This document shows, in pieces, positions 41,650-52,056 of a stretch of 64,000 nucleotides of DNA. Within the stretch, counting starts at the first letter, position 1. Each line of letters starts with the position of its first letter. The stretch is from contig NC_053393.1 in assembly GCF_905171765.1 (NCBI RefSeq), positions 70,091,371 to 70,155,370 of the forward strand, in the 5' to 3' direction. Source of the stretch: Bufo bufo. Taxonomy: Eukaryota; Chordata; Amphibia; Anura; Bufonidae. The notes below the pieces were generated by a model. It saw only the letters and a program-made list of their open reading frames with translations, made no database searches and was not told the origin of the DNA. Both the position numbers and the translations under genes were made by a program.

Positions 41650-42659
41650 ATAACATATATAGCTGAAAAGTGTCCATCACCAAGTGTCGCTCCTCCCATA
41701 TATCAAGTGATATATAAAGACTACCACTAACTACCACTATATGGATTTTTAGGTAGCTTCAAAAAAGCTCAAGACCTATATACAAAAGGCCAAGGTTTGC
41801 TTATCCTATTAGTGAGTGATCATTGATATAAGAACACCATAGCTATATAGGATATTCAAATAAATTCTGAAATAAAGATATTCAAAACCTAAACAGATCA
41901 TCATGTCCAAGTAGGCATTACTCTGCTCAGCCCCCGTTGAATCACTCAATAGTGTTGATAGTGCAGACGGGCACAGACAGTTATATAGCACAGGACAATC
42001 AACACGTTTAACGGCTTGTTATAGACCCTAACCTTGCCTTTCTAATATTATAAGATAGCTAGATATAGGAAAGGAGGAGGGTGGAGTATATACGTGCAAT
42101 AATTGTATAAGTTAATAATTGTCAATGCACATAGGAACCATGATTTGTATTGGTGCCGAAGCGTGTTTAAAGATAAATACCCCCCTGATATATATGTATC
42201 AGCCGGTGGCCACCAGCAGTACTTGCGTGTCCATATGATATGTCTGCAGCTTAATGGATGTCTGTAGGGAGAAGGCGGCATGCGGTCATTACATGTAGAT
42301 GCATGTACAGCGGCCCAGAATCTCCAAGGTGCGCAGCAGGTGGAGGCAGCTATCAATACTATTGAGTGATTCAACGGGGGCTGAGCAGAGTAATGCCTAC
42401 TTCGACATGATGATCTGTCTAGGCTTTGAATATCTTTATTTCAGAATTTATTTGAATATCCTATATAGCTATGGTGTTCTTATATCAATGATCACTCACT
42501 AATAGGATAAGCAAACCTTGGCCTTTTGTATATAGGTCTTGAGCTTTTTTGAAGCTACCTAAAAATCCATATAGTGGTAGTTAGTGGTAGTCTTTATATA
42601 TCACTATTGATATATGGGAGGAGCGACACTTGGGCCTCTCTTCTAACTTGGTGATGGTG

Positions 42660-42925
42660 AGTACAATAAAGGAATTCAAGAGGGGCCTGGATATATTTCT
42701 GGAGCGTAATAATATTACAGGCTATAGCTACTAGAGAGGGGTCGTTGATCCAGGGAGTTATTCTGACTGCATGATTGGAGTCGGGAAGGAATTTTTTATT
42801 CCCCTAAAGTGGAGAAAATTGGCTTCTACCTCACAGGATTTTTGCCTTCCCCTGGATCAACTTGCTGGATAACAGGCCGAACTGGATGGACAAATGTCTT
42901 TTTTCGGCCTTATGTACTATGTTAC
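42660..42925 (+). mobile_element. 5'-truncated CR1-like LINE tail
   Basis: It encodes FKRGLDIFLERNNITG and the 3' UTR ending GGCCTTATGTACTATGTTA, matching the 3' end at 28369 onward. TTGGTGATGG lies on both sides (42645-42654 region and 42928-42937), a target duplication of about 10 bp. It interrupts the right arm of the fold-back. Confidence 0.8.
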
Positions 42926-42936
42926 ATTTGGTGATG

Positions 42937-43018
42937 GACACTTTTCAGCTATATATGTTATGTCCCCTGAGGAGCCTATAACCAACTTGGCGAAACGCGT
43001 AGGGACGAATTAAGTGTC
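42937..43018 (+). ncRNA. Hammerhead ribozyme, family A, right arm
   Basis: Plus strand: proximal helix I GTCCC/GGGAC (42962-42966 with 43002-43006), CTGAGGA at 42967-42973 and helix II GCC/GGC (42974-42976 with 42989-42991). GAAA is at 42992-42995 and palindromic CGCG at 42996-42999, followed by cleavage triplet GTA ending at 43001. A distal helix pairs GACACTT (42937-42943) with AAGTGTC (43012-43018). The core is complete. Confidence 0.8.
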
Positions 43019-43489
43019 TGATTGACACTAGACTCATTTAACTGTTGCACCACTTATTTTCTACTGTATGTCATATGGGTGGCCTTCTTGCCACTCCACC
43101 ATGGGGTTCTATTAGTGTATACTGTTTTTTATTTTTTGGTATTTAACCTAGGTCTCATCCTTGGACTAGCACTCTATATCTACCCCCGCGTCAGGGTCTT
43201 CCAGGGGTTACCAGGAGGCACGAGACACGGGATCGCCCTAATCAGGGCGGCTATTCCGTTTGCAGGCAGGGAGACAAGAAATAGGGCTAGAATCAGGGAC
43301 ATCACCCCATGAGTCTATGCTATATTGTCTGCTGCCGTGCTAACATAGGCAAGTGGAACATTATTTCCACATCTAGATTTTTTGATTTATTTCACCAATA
43401 ATATTTTCTTTTTGTATTTAAGGGGTCATTGGCTTTTATTAATGATTTATTAAAAGTTATGTTTTAGTTATATGGTAATACTGTGACAG

Positions 43490-43725
43490 TTAATTATTAT
43501 CCAAGTCATGTCTCAAGGCCTTGTAAAAGGTCAAACATTGACTTATAGGATAGCTGCCTTACATCTGGTAGCATTAGAGGCAGAGCTTGTTAAAAGATCA
43601 TTTGCATAGCCTCTCCCCAGAATTCCAGAGGAGCATTGACTGGCCTATAAGACTCCTCATGCAATTTAAGGCGCTTTCTATAAAGAGATATTGTATTCCC
43701 AAGTTTCATCCTAGGCACAACCCCT
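43490..43725. repeat. Right outer arm of the large inverted repeat
   Basis: Mirrors 40690-40935, including GATAGCTGCCTTACATCTGG and CCAGAGGAGCA. The hammerhead of the left outer arm is not retained here but one of the same family lies at 44358-44428. Confidence 0.7.
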
Positions 43726-44039
43726 TTATTGGTTTAGTAGCAGTATAAAGATACAGATTGTGGGTTACCATGTCTTAAAAGTGAAGCAACTTCACGTCAT
43801 TGGATAACTTGGCTAGGAAGTCAGGCTAGTCTGTCTCCAAATAAACACAATTCCAATCAGATATGCAGAAGGAAATCATACTGTTGGGAAAGTAAAAGTA
43901 AGTCAAGAAGTATTCACAGGGATTCAGAATACAATAACACTCCAAATATAAAACAATTTTCCATTCGTCCAAGTTATGGGCACTTGACATTAGCAAGCCT
44001 TAGCAATCACCATATTACCAGGTCATTCTCTCTACAACT
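43726..44039. other. Unassigned sequence
   Basis: No gene, terminal repeat or hairpin is obvious between the inverted arm and the next MITE end. Confidence 0.3.
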
Positions 44040-44280
44040 AAGGGGGTCATTTACTAACTTATATACACCAGTTTTCTGGTGTATATCTGTCGCAGATTGC
44101 GGCGCAAAGGATATTTGTGCCCCAATCAGCGACTTTTGCCCGCTCACACCAGGTCAAAAAAAGGAAGCTGGCGTACATTTAGACCGGCGGAGGATGCGCC
44201 AAAGTTATGTAGAGGCTAGCGCCTCTTCAAAACTTCGGCAGATCCTCCGCCAGTGCAGAGGTTATTAAGACCGGCGTCCA
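44040..44280 (+). repeat. MITE fragment with GGGGTCATTTACTAA end
   Basis: The start is a familiar anuran MITE end. Short inverted words ACACCAG..CTGGTGT follow. The opposite end is not found. Confidence 0.5.
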
Positions 44281-44357
44281 AAATTACAGAGATCACCAAA
44301 TCCACCATATTAAGTGGCCCCTATGTCAAGCTCTAAGGATGTGACGGGGAAGACCTA

Positions 44358-44428
44358 AGCCAGTTATCCATCCACAGACAGCTGTTTCGGGGTATTGCCC
44401 CTCATCAGTGTGGAGTAGGATTCTGGCT
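44358..44428 (-). ncRNA. Hammerhead ribozyme, family B copy 3 (best conserved)
   Basis: Minus strand: CTGATGA at 44402-44408 and helix II GGGG/CCCC (44398-44401 with 44389-44392) around a 5-base loop. GAAA is at 44385-44388, palindromic CAGCTG at 44379-44384, and GTC ends at 44377. Proximal helix I CCACA/TGTGG is perfect (44409-44413 with 44372-44376). A distal helix pairs AGCCAG (44358-44363) with CTGGCT (44423-44428). Every core nucleotide is as required. Confidence 0.85.
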
Positions 44429-44486
44429 AACCTGGAGCAATGCCTTGGAGACTACTCAAACAAAGATCAGCTATTGTTTTGTTTTA

Positions 44487-44806
44487 GCCATGAATCATCT
44501 CTGCAGAGTTTGGCACACAGCAGGGATGCTAACCAGAATTTTTCATTTTTCTGGACAACTAATCCCAAAATCACTGACAGACAATATTTTTCACGGACAA
44601 ATTGGAAAACCATAATGTATGATAAATATTATAAGTAATACATGTCTATAACTCAATATACTGATAACACTTCATTACCAGCATGTGCTGTAAGCTGTAA
44701 AATGATGATAATTACCACCAAAATAATCTAGTCAAGAACCACCAGCCTCAAAAAAATCACGCACACGTCTATTTATTTTCATGGACACAGAAAAAAAGTC
44801 ACCTAT
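44487..44806. repeat. 320-bp direct repeat, copy 1
   Basis: GCCATGAATCATCTCTGCAG to AAAAAAGTCACC is repeated at 48644-48957 with about 4% difference by eye. It is non-coding. Either an interspersed repeat landed twice or a local duplication took place. Confidence 0.8.
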
Positions 44807-44807
44807 T

Positions 44808-44891
44808 TATACGGACTGTCACTTGTTAAAGACTAAACTTCACACAGAAAGGCCCACAAACAAACAGCAACTGAAAACCGCTGCAGTAACG
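44808..44891 (+). pseudogene. Tc1-like relic, part 1
   Basis: A fragment encoding KAHKQTATENRCSNG, the C-terminal region of a Tc1 transposase. It continues at 45693 once the fold-back MITE is removed. Confidence 0.7.
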
Positions 44892-45692
44892 GCCGGGATT
44901 CTGTCATGACATTTGAGGCCTATAACCTAAACATATGGCCAGGTCCCTACTAATAACCTGAATCCGAAACTGTCCTTATTCAATGTGCCTGTGGCTCTAT
45001 TAGCACATAAAACAGGTTTTTATAACCTGTCATTCACCTACCTAAGGTGCCCAAGGGGACGTCGCTTCATACAGGGTGCCCGGCTGCAGCCATCTCCGTC
45101 TGGTGCCCAGCGCCGCCTTCCCACTAGAAATCGCCGCCCTCCCTTTCTATAGAGCCGCCTTCCTCACCTCAGCGCTGCCTCCCTCACCTCAGCACCACCT
45201 CCGAAATCGTCTGCTCCCTCAGCCAGATCCCGCGCGTGCGCACTAGGTATAACCTGATGCGCCCGTGCGGACTCCTGGCAGCGGCCTCGTTGAGCGAAGT
45301 GCGCATGCGCCGTCCGGCGCATTTCGCTCAAACCTGCCTTGACCGCCCTATTGCAGCCATCCTCTCACAGCCGCACGGGAACTGGCTGAGGGAGCGGACG
45401 ATTTCGGAGGCGGTGCTGAGGTGAGGGAGGCGGCTCTATAGAAAGGGAGGGCGGCGATTTCTAGTGGGAAGGCGGCGCTGGGCACCAGACGGAGATGGCT
45501 GCAGCCGGGCACCCTGTATGAAGCGACGTCTCCTTGGGCACCTTAGGTAGGTGAATGACAGGTTATAAAAACCTGTTTTATGTGCTAATAGAGCCACAGG
45601 CACATTTAATGACATTTTCGGATTCAGGTTATTAGTAGGGACCTGCCATATGTTTAAGTTATAGGCCTCAAATGTCATGACAGAATCCCTTT
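44892..45692. mobile_element. 800-bp fold-back MITE, GC-rich centre
   Basis: Arms of about 270-290 bp (44892-45175 and 45415-45692) start GGATTCTGTCATGACATTTGAGG. The right edge ends ATCCCTTTAA, so a TTAA target is likely. The centre is GC-rich with GCGCATGCGC words. No ORF is credible. Confidence 0.8.
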
Positions 45693-45855
45693 AAAAAGGA
45701 GAAAACACAGCGTCTGGTGATGTCCATGAATTCAAGACTTCAGGCAGTCTTTGCCAACAAAGGGTTTTCAACCAAGTATTAGAAATTAACATTTTATTTG
45801 CAATTATTTAATTTGTCCGATTACTTTTGAGCCCCTGAAATGAAGGGATTGAGTT
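45693..45855 (+). pseudogene. Tc1-like relic, part 2
   Basis: It encodes ..QRLVMSMNSRLQAVFANKGF, then STKY and a stop, the usual Tc1 transposase end. Sequence then runs into the 3' terminal region (CCTGAAATGAAGGGATTGAG). A second insertion follows. Confidence 0.8.
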
Positions 45856-47740
45856 TAACTCCTTAAGGACACAGCCTTATTTCACCTTAAGTACCAGGCC
45901 ATTTTTTGCAAATCTGACCAGTGTCACTTTAAGTGGTGATAACTTTAAAACGCTTTTACTTATCCAGGCCATTCTGAGATTGTTTTTTCGTCACATATTG
46001 TAATTCATGACTCTGGTAAAATGGAGTAAAAAAAAACATTTTTATTTATAAAAAAAATACCAAATTTGGCAAAAAGTTTGAAAAATTTGCAAATTTCCAA
46101 GTTTCAATTTCTCTACTTCTATAACACATAGTAATACCTACAAAAATAGTTATTACTTTACATTCCCCATATGTGTACTTCATGTTAGGATCATTTTGGG
46201 AACGACATTTTATTTTTGAGGGATGTTACAAGGCTTAGAAGTTTAGAAGTAAATCATAAACCAACGTTTTAAGGACCAGTTCAGGTCTGAAGTCACTTTG
46301 TGAGGCTTACATAATAGAAAACACCCAAAAATGACCCCATTCTAGAAACGACACCCCTCAATGTATTCAAAACTGATTTTACAAATGTTGTTAACCCTTT
46401 AGGTGTTCCACAAGAATTAATGGAAAATAGAGATACAATTTCAAAATTTCACTTTTTTGGCAGATTTTTCATTTTAATATTTTTTTTCCAGTTACAAAGC
46501 AAGGGTTAACAGCCAAACAAAACTCAATATTTATGGCCCTGATTCTGTAGTTTACAGAAACACCCCATATGTGGTTGTAAACTGCTGTACGGGCACACAG
46601 CATGGCGCAGAAGGAAAGGAATGCCATACGGTTTTTGGAAGGCAGATTTAGCTGGACTGGTTTTATTTGACACCATGTCCCATTTGAAGCCCCCCTGATG
46701 CACCCCTAGACTAGAAACTCCATAAAATTGACCCCATCTATGAAACTACACCCCTCAAGGTATTCAAAACTGATTTTACAAACGTCGTTAACCATTTAGG
46801 TGGTTCACAAGAATTAATGGAAAATAGAGATACAATTTCAAAATTTCATTTTTTTGGCAGATTTTTCATTTTCATTTTTTTTTTTTCAGTTACAAAACAA
46901 GGGTTAACAGCCAAACAAATCTCAATATTTATGGCCCTGATTCTGTAGTTTCCAGAAACACCCCATATGTGGTCATAAACTGCTGTACGGGCACACGGCA
47001 GGGCACAGAAGGAAAGGAATGCCATACGGATTTTGGAAGGCAGATTTTGCTGGACTGATTTTTTGGACACAATGTCCCATTTGAAGCCCCCCTGATGCAC
47101 CCCTAGAGTAGGAACTCCAAAAAAGTGACCCCATTTTAGAAACTACGGGATAGGGTGGAAGTTTTGTTGGTACTAGTTTAGGGTACATATGATTTTTGGT
47201 TGCTCTATATTACACTTTTTGTGAGGCAAGGTAACAAGAAATAGCTGTTTTGGCACCGTTTTATTTATTTTTGGTATTTACAACATTCATCTGACAGGTT
47301 AGATCATGTGGTATTTTTATAGGGCAGGTTGTCACGGACGCGGCGATACCTAAAATGTATACAATTTTTTTATTTATGTAAGTTTTAAACAATAAATTCA
47401 TTTTTGAAACAAAAAAAAATCATGTTTTAGTGTCTCCATAGTCTGAGAGCCATAGTTTTTTCAGTTTTTGAGCGATTATCTTAGGTAGTTTCTCATTTTT
47501 TGCAGGATGAGATGACGGTTTGATTGGAACTATTTTGAGGTGCATATGACTTTTTGATCGCTTGCTATTACACTTTTTGTGATGTAAGATGACAAAAAAT
47601 GCCTTTTTTTACATTGTTTTTATTTTTATTTTTTTACAGTGTTCACCTGAGGAGTTAGGTCATGTGATATTTTTATAGCGTGATCGGAAATACACAGGGC
47701 GTACAAGTACGCCCTGTGTCCTTAAGTACCAGGACATCAG
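45856..47740. mobile_element. TTAAGG-end DNA transposon with internal duplication
   Basis: Left end CTCCTTAAGGACACAGCC, right end CGCCCTGTGTCCTTAAG on the opposite sense. It lies inside the Tc1 relic. The interior is T-rich and non-coding. A diverged relative is at 58560-59400. Confidence 0.65.
46330..47125. repeat. ~396-bp tandem duplication inside the transposon
   Basis: Units start near 46330 and 46726 at TGACCCCAT..ACACCCCTCAA. They share TATTCAAAACTGATTTTACA, GGGTTAACAGCCAAACAAA and CCCATTTGAAGCCCCCCTGA. The units differ by roughly 5-8%, so the duplication is not recent. Confidence 0.85.
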
Positions 47741-47902
47741 GTACTTTTATGCAATCATTTTGTTCAACCCACTGAATTAAAGCTGAAAGTCTGAACTTCA
47801 ACTGCATCTGAATTGTTTTGTTCAAAATCCATTGTGGTAATGTACAGAACAAAGTTTAGAAAAATGTTGTCTCTGTCCAAATATATATGACTTAACTGTA
47901 TA
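47741..47902 (+). repeat. Tc1-like relic, right terminal region
   Basis: TTATGCAATCATTTTGTTCAACCC to GACTTAACTGTA, completing the Tc1 that starts (truncated) at 44808. It has the inner and outer repeat blocks of the family. Confidence 0.75.
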
Positions 47903-48643
47903 TTGGTGGAAACCAATCAGCAAAACTATGGTCAAGTTGTTGGTGGTACCTTGTTCTAACAGTGATGGGGGTGAAGGACATAGGGCAATTGCCACCCTCC
48001 TTATAATCCATTCTTTTCCCTTTGATTGAAGGTGGTGTCCACAATGTCTACCCTAGTTTTCATTTGTTCCTCTAGCGTGAACTCTGACATTGTCAACTTA
48101 AAATATACAGAAAAGTAGACATCAAATCAGCATCTCTTGTTTAAGAAGTAGGTCAGTAAGAGCTTCAAGAGACTTTGCGACTGAATGCTGCAATAAAACA
48201 CTCAGATAAAGGTCTGAGGAGAAAAATAAAAATAGACCTAAAACATCATCTGAAATCTAAATTTTATCCCTTTTGTATATGCTTATATCAATGGTTTCAA
48301 AGGTCTTAAAAAGGAATGTATTGTCTGAAAATTATTAATGTACAGGTTTTCAGGTTTTTATGTTAAACATATTTTTATACTTTTGTCATACTTTTTTGGC
48401 TTTTATTATCAATATGCCACAAGCCCGGCTGGACACCATAGAGCATGAAACGGAGGGCCTCCCTTTTGTGGGGTGGAATGGATGGCGACTTCCAGACTAT
48501 ACCTCTGCATTCAATTGAGCCATCCTCTCCACTCTGAAGCTTCTAGTTTGTTTATAAACTGCTGACTTATTGTTGTGAGTCCCTTGATGAGTTGGCCCAA
48601 GGCCAAGGTCAGACCAGACCGCCTTGATGACTTATTTCAGCCA
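47903..48643. other. Unassigned sequence
   Basis: I see no ORF, terminal repeat or strong hairpin here. Confidence 0.35.
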
Positions 48644-48957
48644 TGAATCATCTCTGCAGAGTTTGGCATACAGCAAGGATGCTAACCAGAATTTTTCATT
48701 TTTCTGGACAACTAATCCCAAAATCACTGACAGACAATATTTTTTACAGACAAATTGGAAAACCATAATGGATGATAAATATTATAAGTAATACATGTCT
48801 ATAACTCAATATACTGATAACACCTCATTACCAGCATGTGCTGTGAGCTGTAAAATGATGATAATTACCACCAAAATAATCTAGTCAAGAACCACCAGCC
48901 TCAAAAAAATCACGTACACGTCTATTTATTTTTATGGACACAGGAAAAAAGTCACCT
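48644..48957. repeat. 320-bp direct repeat, copy 2
   Basis: Second copy of 44487-44806, ended by the LINE insertion at GTCACC. Confidence 0.8.
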
Positions 48958-49766
48958 TGTTGTAGAAGGCTTGCATCAATTTTCGCAGATGACACTAAAC
49001 TGTGTAAAGTAATTGACACAGAAGAGGACAGTATACTGCTACAGATGGATCTGGATAGATTGGAGGCTTGGGCAGATAAGTGGCAGATGAGGTTTAACAC
49101 TGACAAATGTAAAGTTATGCACATGGGAAGGAATAATGCAAGTCACCCGTACATACTAAATGGTAAAACACTGGGTAACACTGACATGGAAAAGGATCTA
49201 GGAATTTTAATAAACAGCAAACTAAGCTGCAAAAAACAGTGTCAGGCAGCTGCTGCCAAGGCCAATAAGATAATGGGTTGCATCAGAAGGGGCATAGAGG
49301 CCCGTGATAAGAACATAGTCCTACCACTTTACAAATCGCTAGTCAGACCACACATGGAGTACTGTGTACAGTTCTGGGCTCCTGTGAACAAGGCAGACAT
49401 AGCAGAGCTGGAGAGGGACTAGAGGAGGGCGACTAAAGTAATAACTGGAATGGGGCAACTACAGTACCCTGAAAGATTATCAAAATTAGGGTTATTCACT
49501 TTAGAAAAAGACGACTGAGGGGAGATGTAATTACTATGTATAAATATATCAGGGGTCAGTACAGAGATCTCTCCCATCATCTATTTATCCCCAGGACTGT
49601 GACTGTGACGAGGGGACATCCTCTGCGTCTGGAGGAAAGAAGGTTTGTACACAAACATAGAAGAGGATTCTTTACGGTAAGAGCAGTGAGACTATGGACC
49701 TCTCTGCCTGAGGAGGTGGTGATAGTGAGTACAATAAAGGAATTCAAGAGGGGCCTGGATGAATAA
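48958..49766 (+). pseudogene. 5'- and 3'-truncated CR1/Rex1-like LINE
   Basis: It begins just before the RT catalytic FADDTKLC (about 48978). It continues through LDRLEAWADKWQMRFNTDKC, EKDLGILI, LYKSLVRPHMEYCVQFW and, after a stop at 49420, YKYIRGQYRDLSHHLF and SLPEEVV. The C-terminus ends FKRGLDE. It is the same family as 28369-31865, in the opposite orientation. Confidence 0.9.
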
Positions 49767-49824
49767 CTAGTAACTACCTCAACATACACCTCAAATAGTT
49801 GGAAATCAACTTAACATGACTTAG

Positions 49825-50511
49825 TGTAACGGTCGCGTACACACAGGGGGAGGGAAGTGACCACTGCGCTCCACCCTTACCCCTGGCCCTGCCTACTTGC
49901 CTCGCGAGTCCTAATGACAGGGGACAACTGGACGGCAATCCCTAACTTGGAGTAAGTGCAGGGATGACAGACAGACAAACAACAGGACGTGAACGGACCG
50001 AGTCAATACCAGGAAAGCTGCAAAGTACAAATGGAGCAAGCAGAGAATTGTCAGGAGAAGCCGGGGTCATAAATACCAGGAGAGCAGAGAAGTACAAGAG
50101 GAGTCCTAAGAGAGTAGTCAGGTGGGAGCCGAGGTCACAATACCAGGACGGAAGCGCAGTACAGGAGGAGCAGGCAAAAGGATGGTCAGGGAACAGGATC
50201 AGGTAAGTATTCAGCAGTCCAACAAATAGCCAGGAACCTAGAAATTAACAGGCAACCTGTAGCCAGCAGGCTGCCTGTATTTATAGTGGGGAGTGAGGGT
50301 CATGTGACGTGGCCAGCGTCACATGACCGACAGACCAACCAGTCGAGCACCGAGTGATCAGCTCGGCGCTCAAGGCAGACTAGGAGCAGGGAGCCACCCA
50401 GCTAGTAAAGCCGCCCTGGGAATGAGGTCAAACACAGAACCTCATTCCAAAAGCTAAGCAACAGTTCTGCGGGCAATGGGGGACCGAGTGCACCTTCGGA
50501 ACCCCGTGACA
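49825..50511 (-). repeat. 3' LTR of chromovirus C
   Basis: 687 bp, TGTCACGGGG to CGTTACA on the minus strand. It has the inverted words GGTCATGTGACG..CGTCACATGACC and the imperfect palindrome CCGAGTGATCAGCTCGG. Confidence 0.9.
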
Positions 50512-52056
50512 GTACCCCCCCTTTTACGAGGGGCCACCGGACCCAAGACTTCAGGCGATGGCTTTTCAGGGTGTTCTAAATGAAATTTACGAACAAGTCT
50601 AGGAGCATGAACCTCCCTGGCAGGTACCCAAGATCTCTCTTCAGGTCCATACCCCTTCCAGTGAATCAGGTACTGCAAGGAATTACGCACCTTCCTGACA
50701 TCCACTATTTTAGACACCACATACTCGACAGCATCATTAACAAGAACCGGCGGAGGCGAGGCTTTTGATGGTACTACCGGTTCAAAATATTTTTTAAGCA
50801 GAGATTTATGGAACACATTATGAATGTGGAATGACTCAGGCAGCTCCAACCTAAAAGATACCGGGTTAATCACTTCCATGATCTTATATGGTCCAATAAA
50901 ACGAGGAGCAAATTTTTTAGAAGTTACCTTGAGAGATAGATTCTTGGAGGACAACCATACTTTATCCCCAACCTGAAAGTTTACCCCCCTTGAACGTCTC
51001 CTATTGGCCTTGAGTTTTTGAGAACATTGAGCCTTTTCTAGGTTCGATTGAACCCGGGCCCAAACTGTGCACAGTTCGGAGGAGAGTTTATCCGCTTCAG
51101 GGTTAGAGGAGGAGACGGACGACCCAGAATGAAAACGGAGATGAAAACCATGGTTACAAAAGAAAGGGGAGACCCCAGCAGAAGAATTGACACGGTTATT
51201 CAAAGCAAATTCAGCCAACGGAAGGAATTTGACCCATAATTGCTGGTCATCAGCAACATACAACCTCAAGAATTGTTCCACAGACTGATTAAGGCGTTCA
51301 GTCGGCCCATTACTCTCAGGATGGTAGGCGGAAGAAAAAGACAATGAAATTTTACATCTTTGACAGAAGGCCCTCCAGAATTTGGACACAAACTGCACAC
51401 CCCTGTCAGAAACAATATTTTCCGGGATGCCATGTAAACGAACAATCTCTCTCACAAAAATAGACGCCAGGGTTTTAGCATTCGGAAGTTTAGACAGGGG
51501 AATGAAATGAACCATCTTGCTAAACCTATCGACCACTACCCAAACCACAGTCTTACCCTCCGCCAGCGGTAGGTCAGTTATAAAGTCCATCGAGATATGG
51601 GACCAGGGTCTACTGGGAATGGGTAGGGGTCGTAGGTTACCAGCAGGGCGAGTCCTAGGTGTCTTGGACCTGGCACAAACCTCACAGGCTGACACGTAGG
51701 ACTTGACATCCCTAGTTAGAGTGGGCCACCAATAAGATCTAGAAACCAGATCCTTAGTGCCCTCAACACACGGATGTCCACAAAAGGCAGAATCGTGACA
51801 CTCACCCAACAGCTGGAGACGAAATTGTACGGGAACAAACAAGTTATCTGTTGGGGTGGATACCGGTGCCAGATGTTGTTCAGACCTAATGCGAGCCGAG
51901 ATATCCTGGGTAAGAGCTGCTAAGAAGATTTTTGCTGGTAGGATGGATTCAGGTGGTACCTCAGTAGGTTGAAAAGCCTGGAAGCTCCGAGATAATGCGT
52001 CCGCCTTCACATTTTTACTTCCCGGCCTGAACGTGATGGAAAAATCAAAACGAGTA
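50454..52056 (-). pseudogene. pol: Integrase and chromodomain of chromovirus C
   Basis: It starts at KADALSR (end of RNase H) after a frameshift in a seven-A run near 52056. Zinc-binding CHDSAFCGHP..C..C, MDFITDLPLAEGKTV, SDRGVQF and HPESNGPTERLNQ give a full DDE integrase. The chromodomain is VSKIVDVRKVRNSLQYLIHW. The frame runs on into the LTR. Confidence 0.9.
50512..50530 (-). promoter_or_regulatory. Polypurine tract of chromovirus C
   Basis: On the minus strand AAAAGGGGGGGTAC abuts the 3' LTR. Confidence 0.85.

Larger units (their letters stand above)
41122..43489. mobile_element. 2.4-kb fold-back element with paired hammerheads
   Basis: The arms run from about 41122-41957 and 42353-43489 and are near-identical inverted repeats starting CTGTCACAGTATTACCATA. 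The centre (about 41958-42352) is non-coding. Each arm holds one family-A hammerhead, and the right arm also holds a LINE tail. No ORF with a recognisable domain is present. A predicted frame mirrored at 41299-41589 and 43022-43312 has no motif I know. Confidence 0.8.

Noticed and set aside
41299..43312. Mirrored 96-codon frames as a real small protein
   Set aside because: They exist only because the arms are inverted repeats. They overlap the fold-back arm just outside the ribozyme and have no recognisable domain or coding bias.
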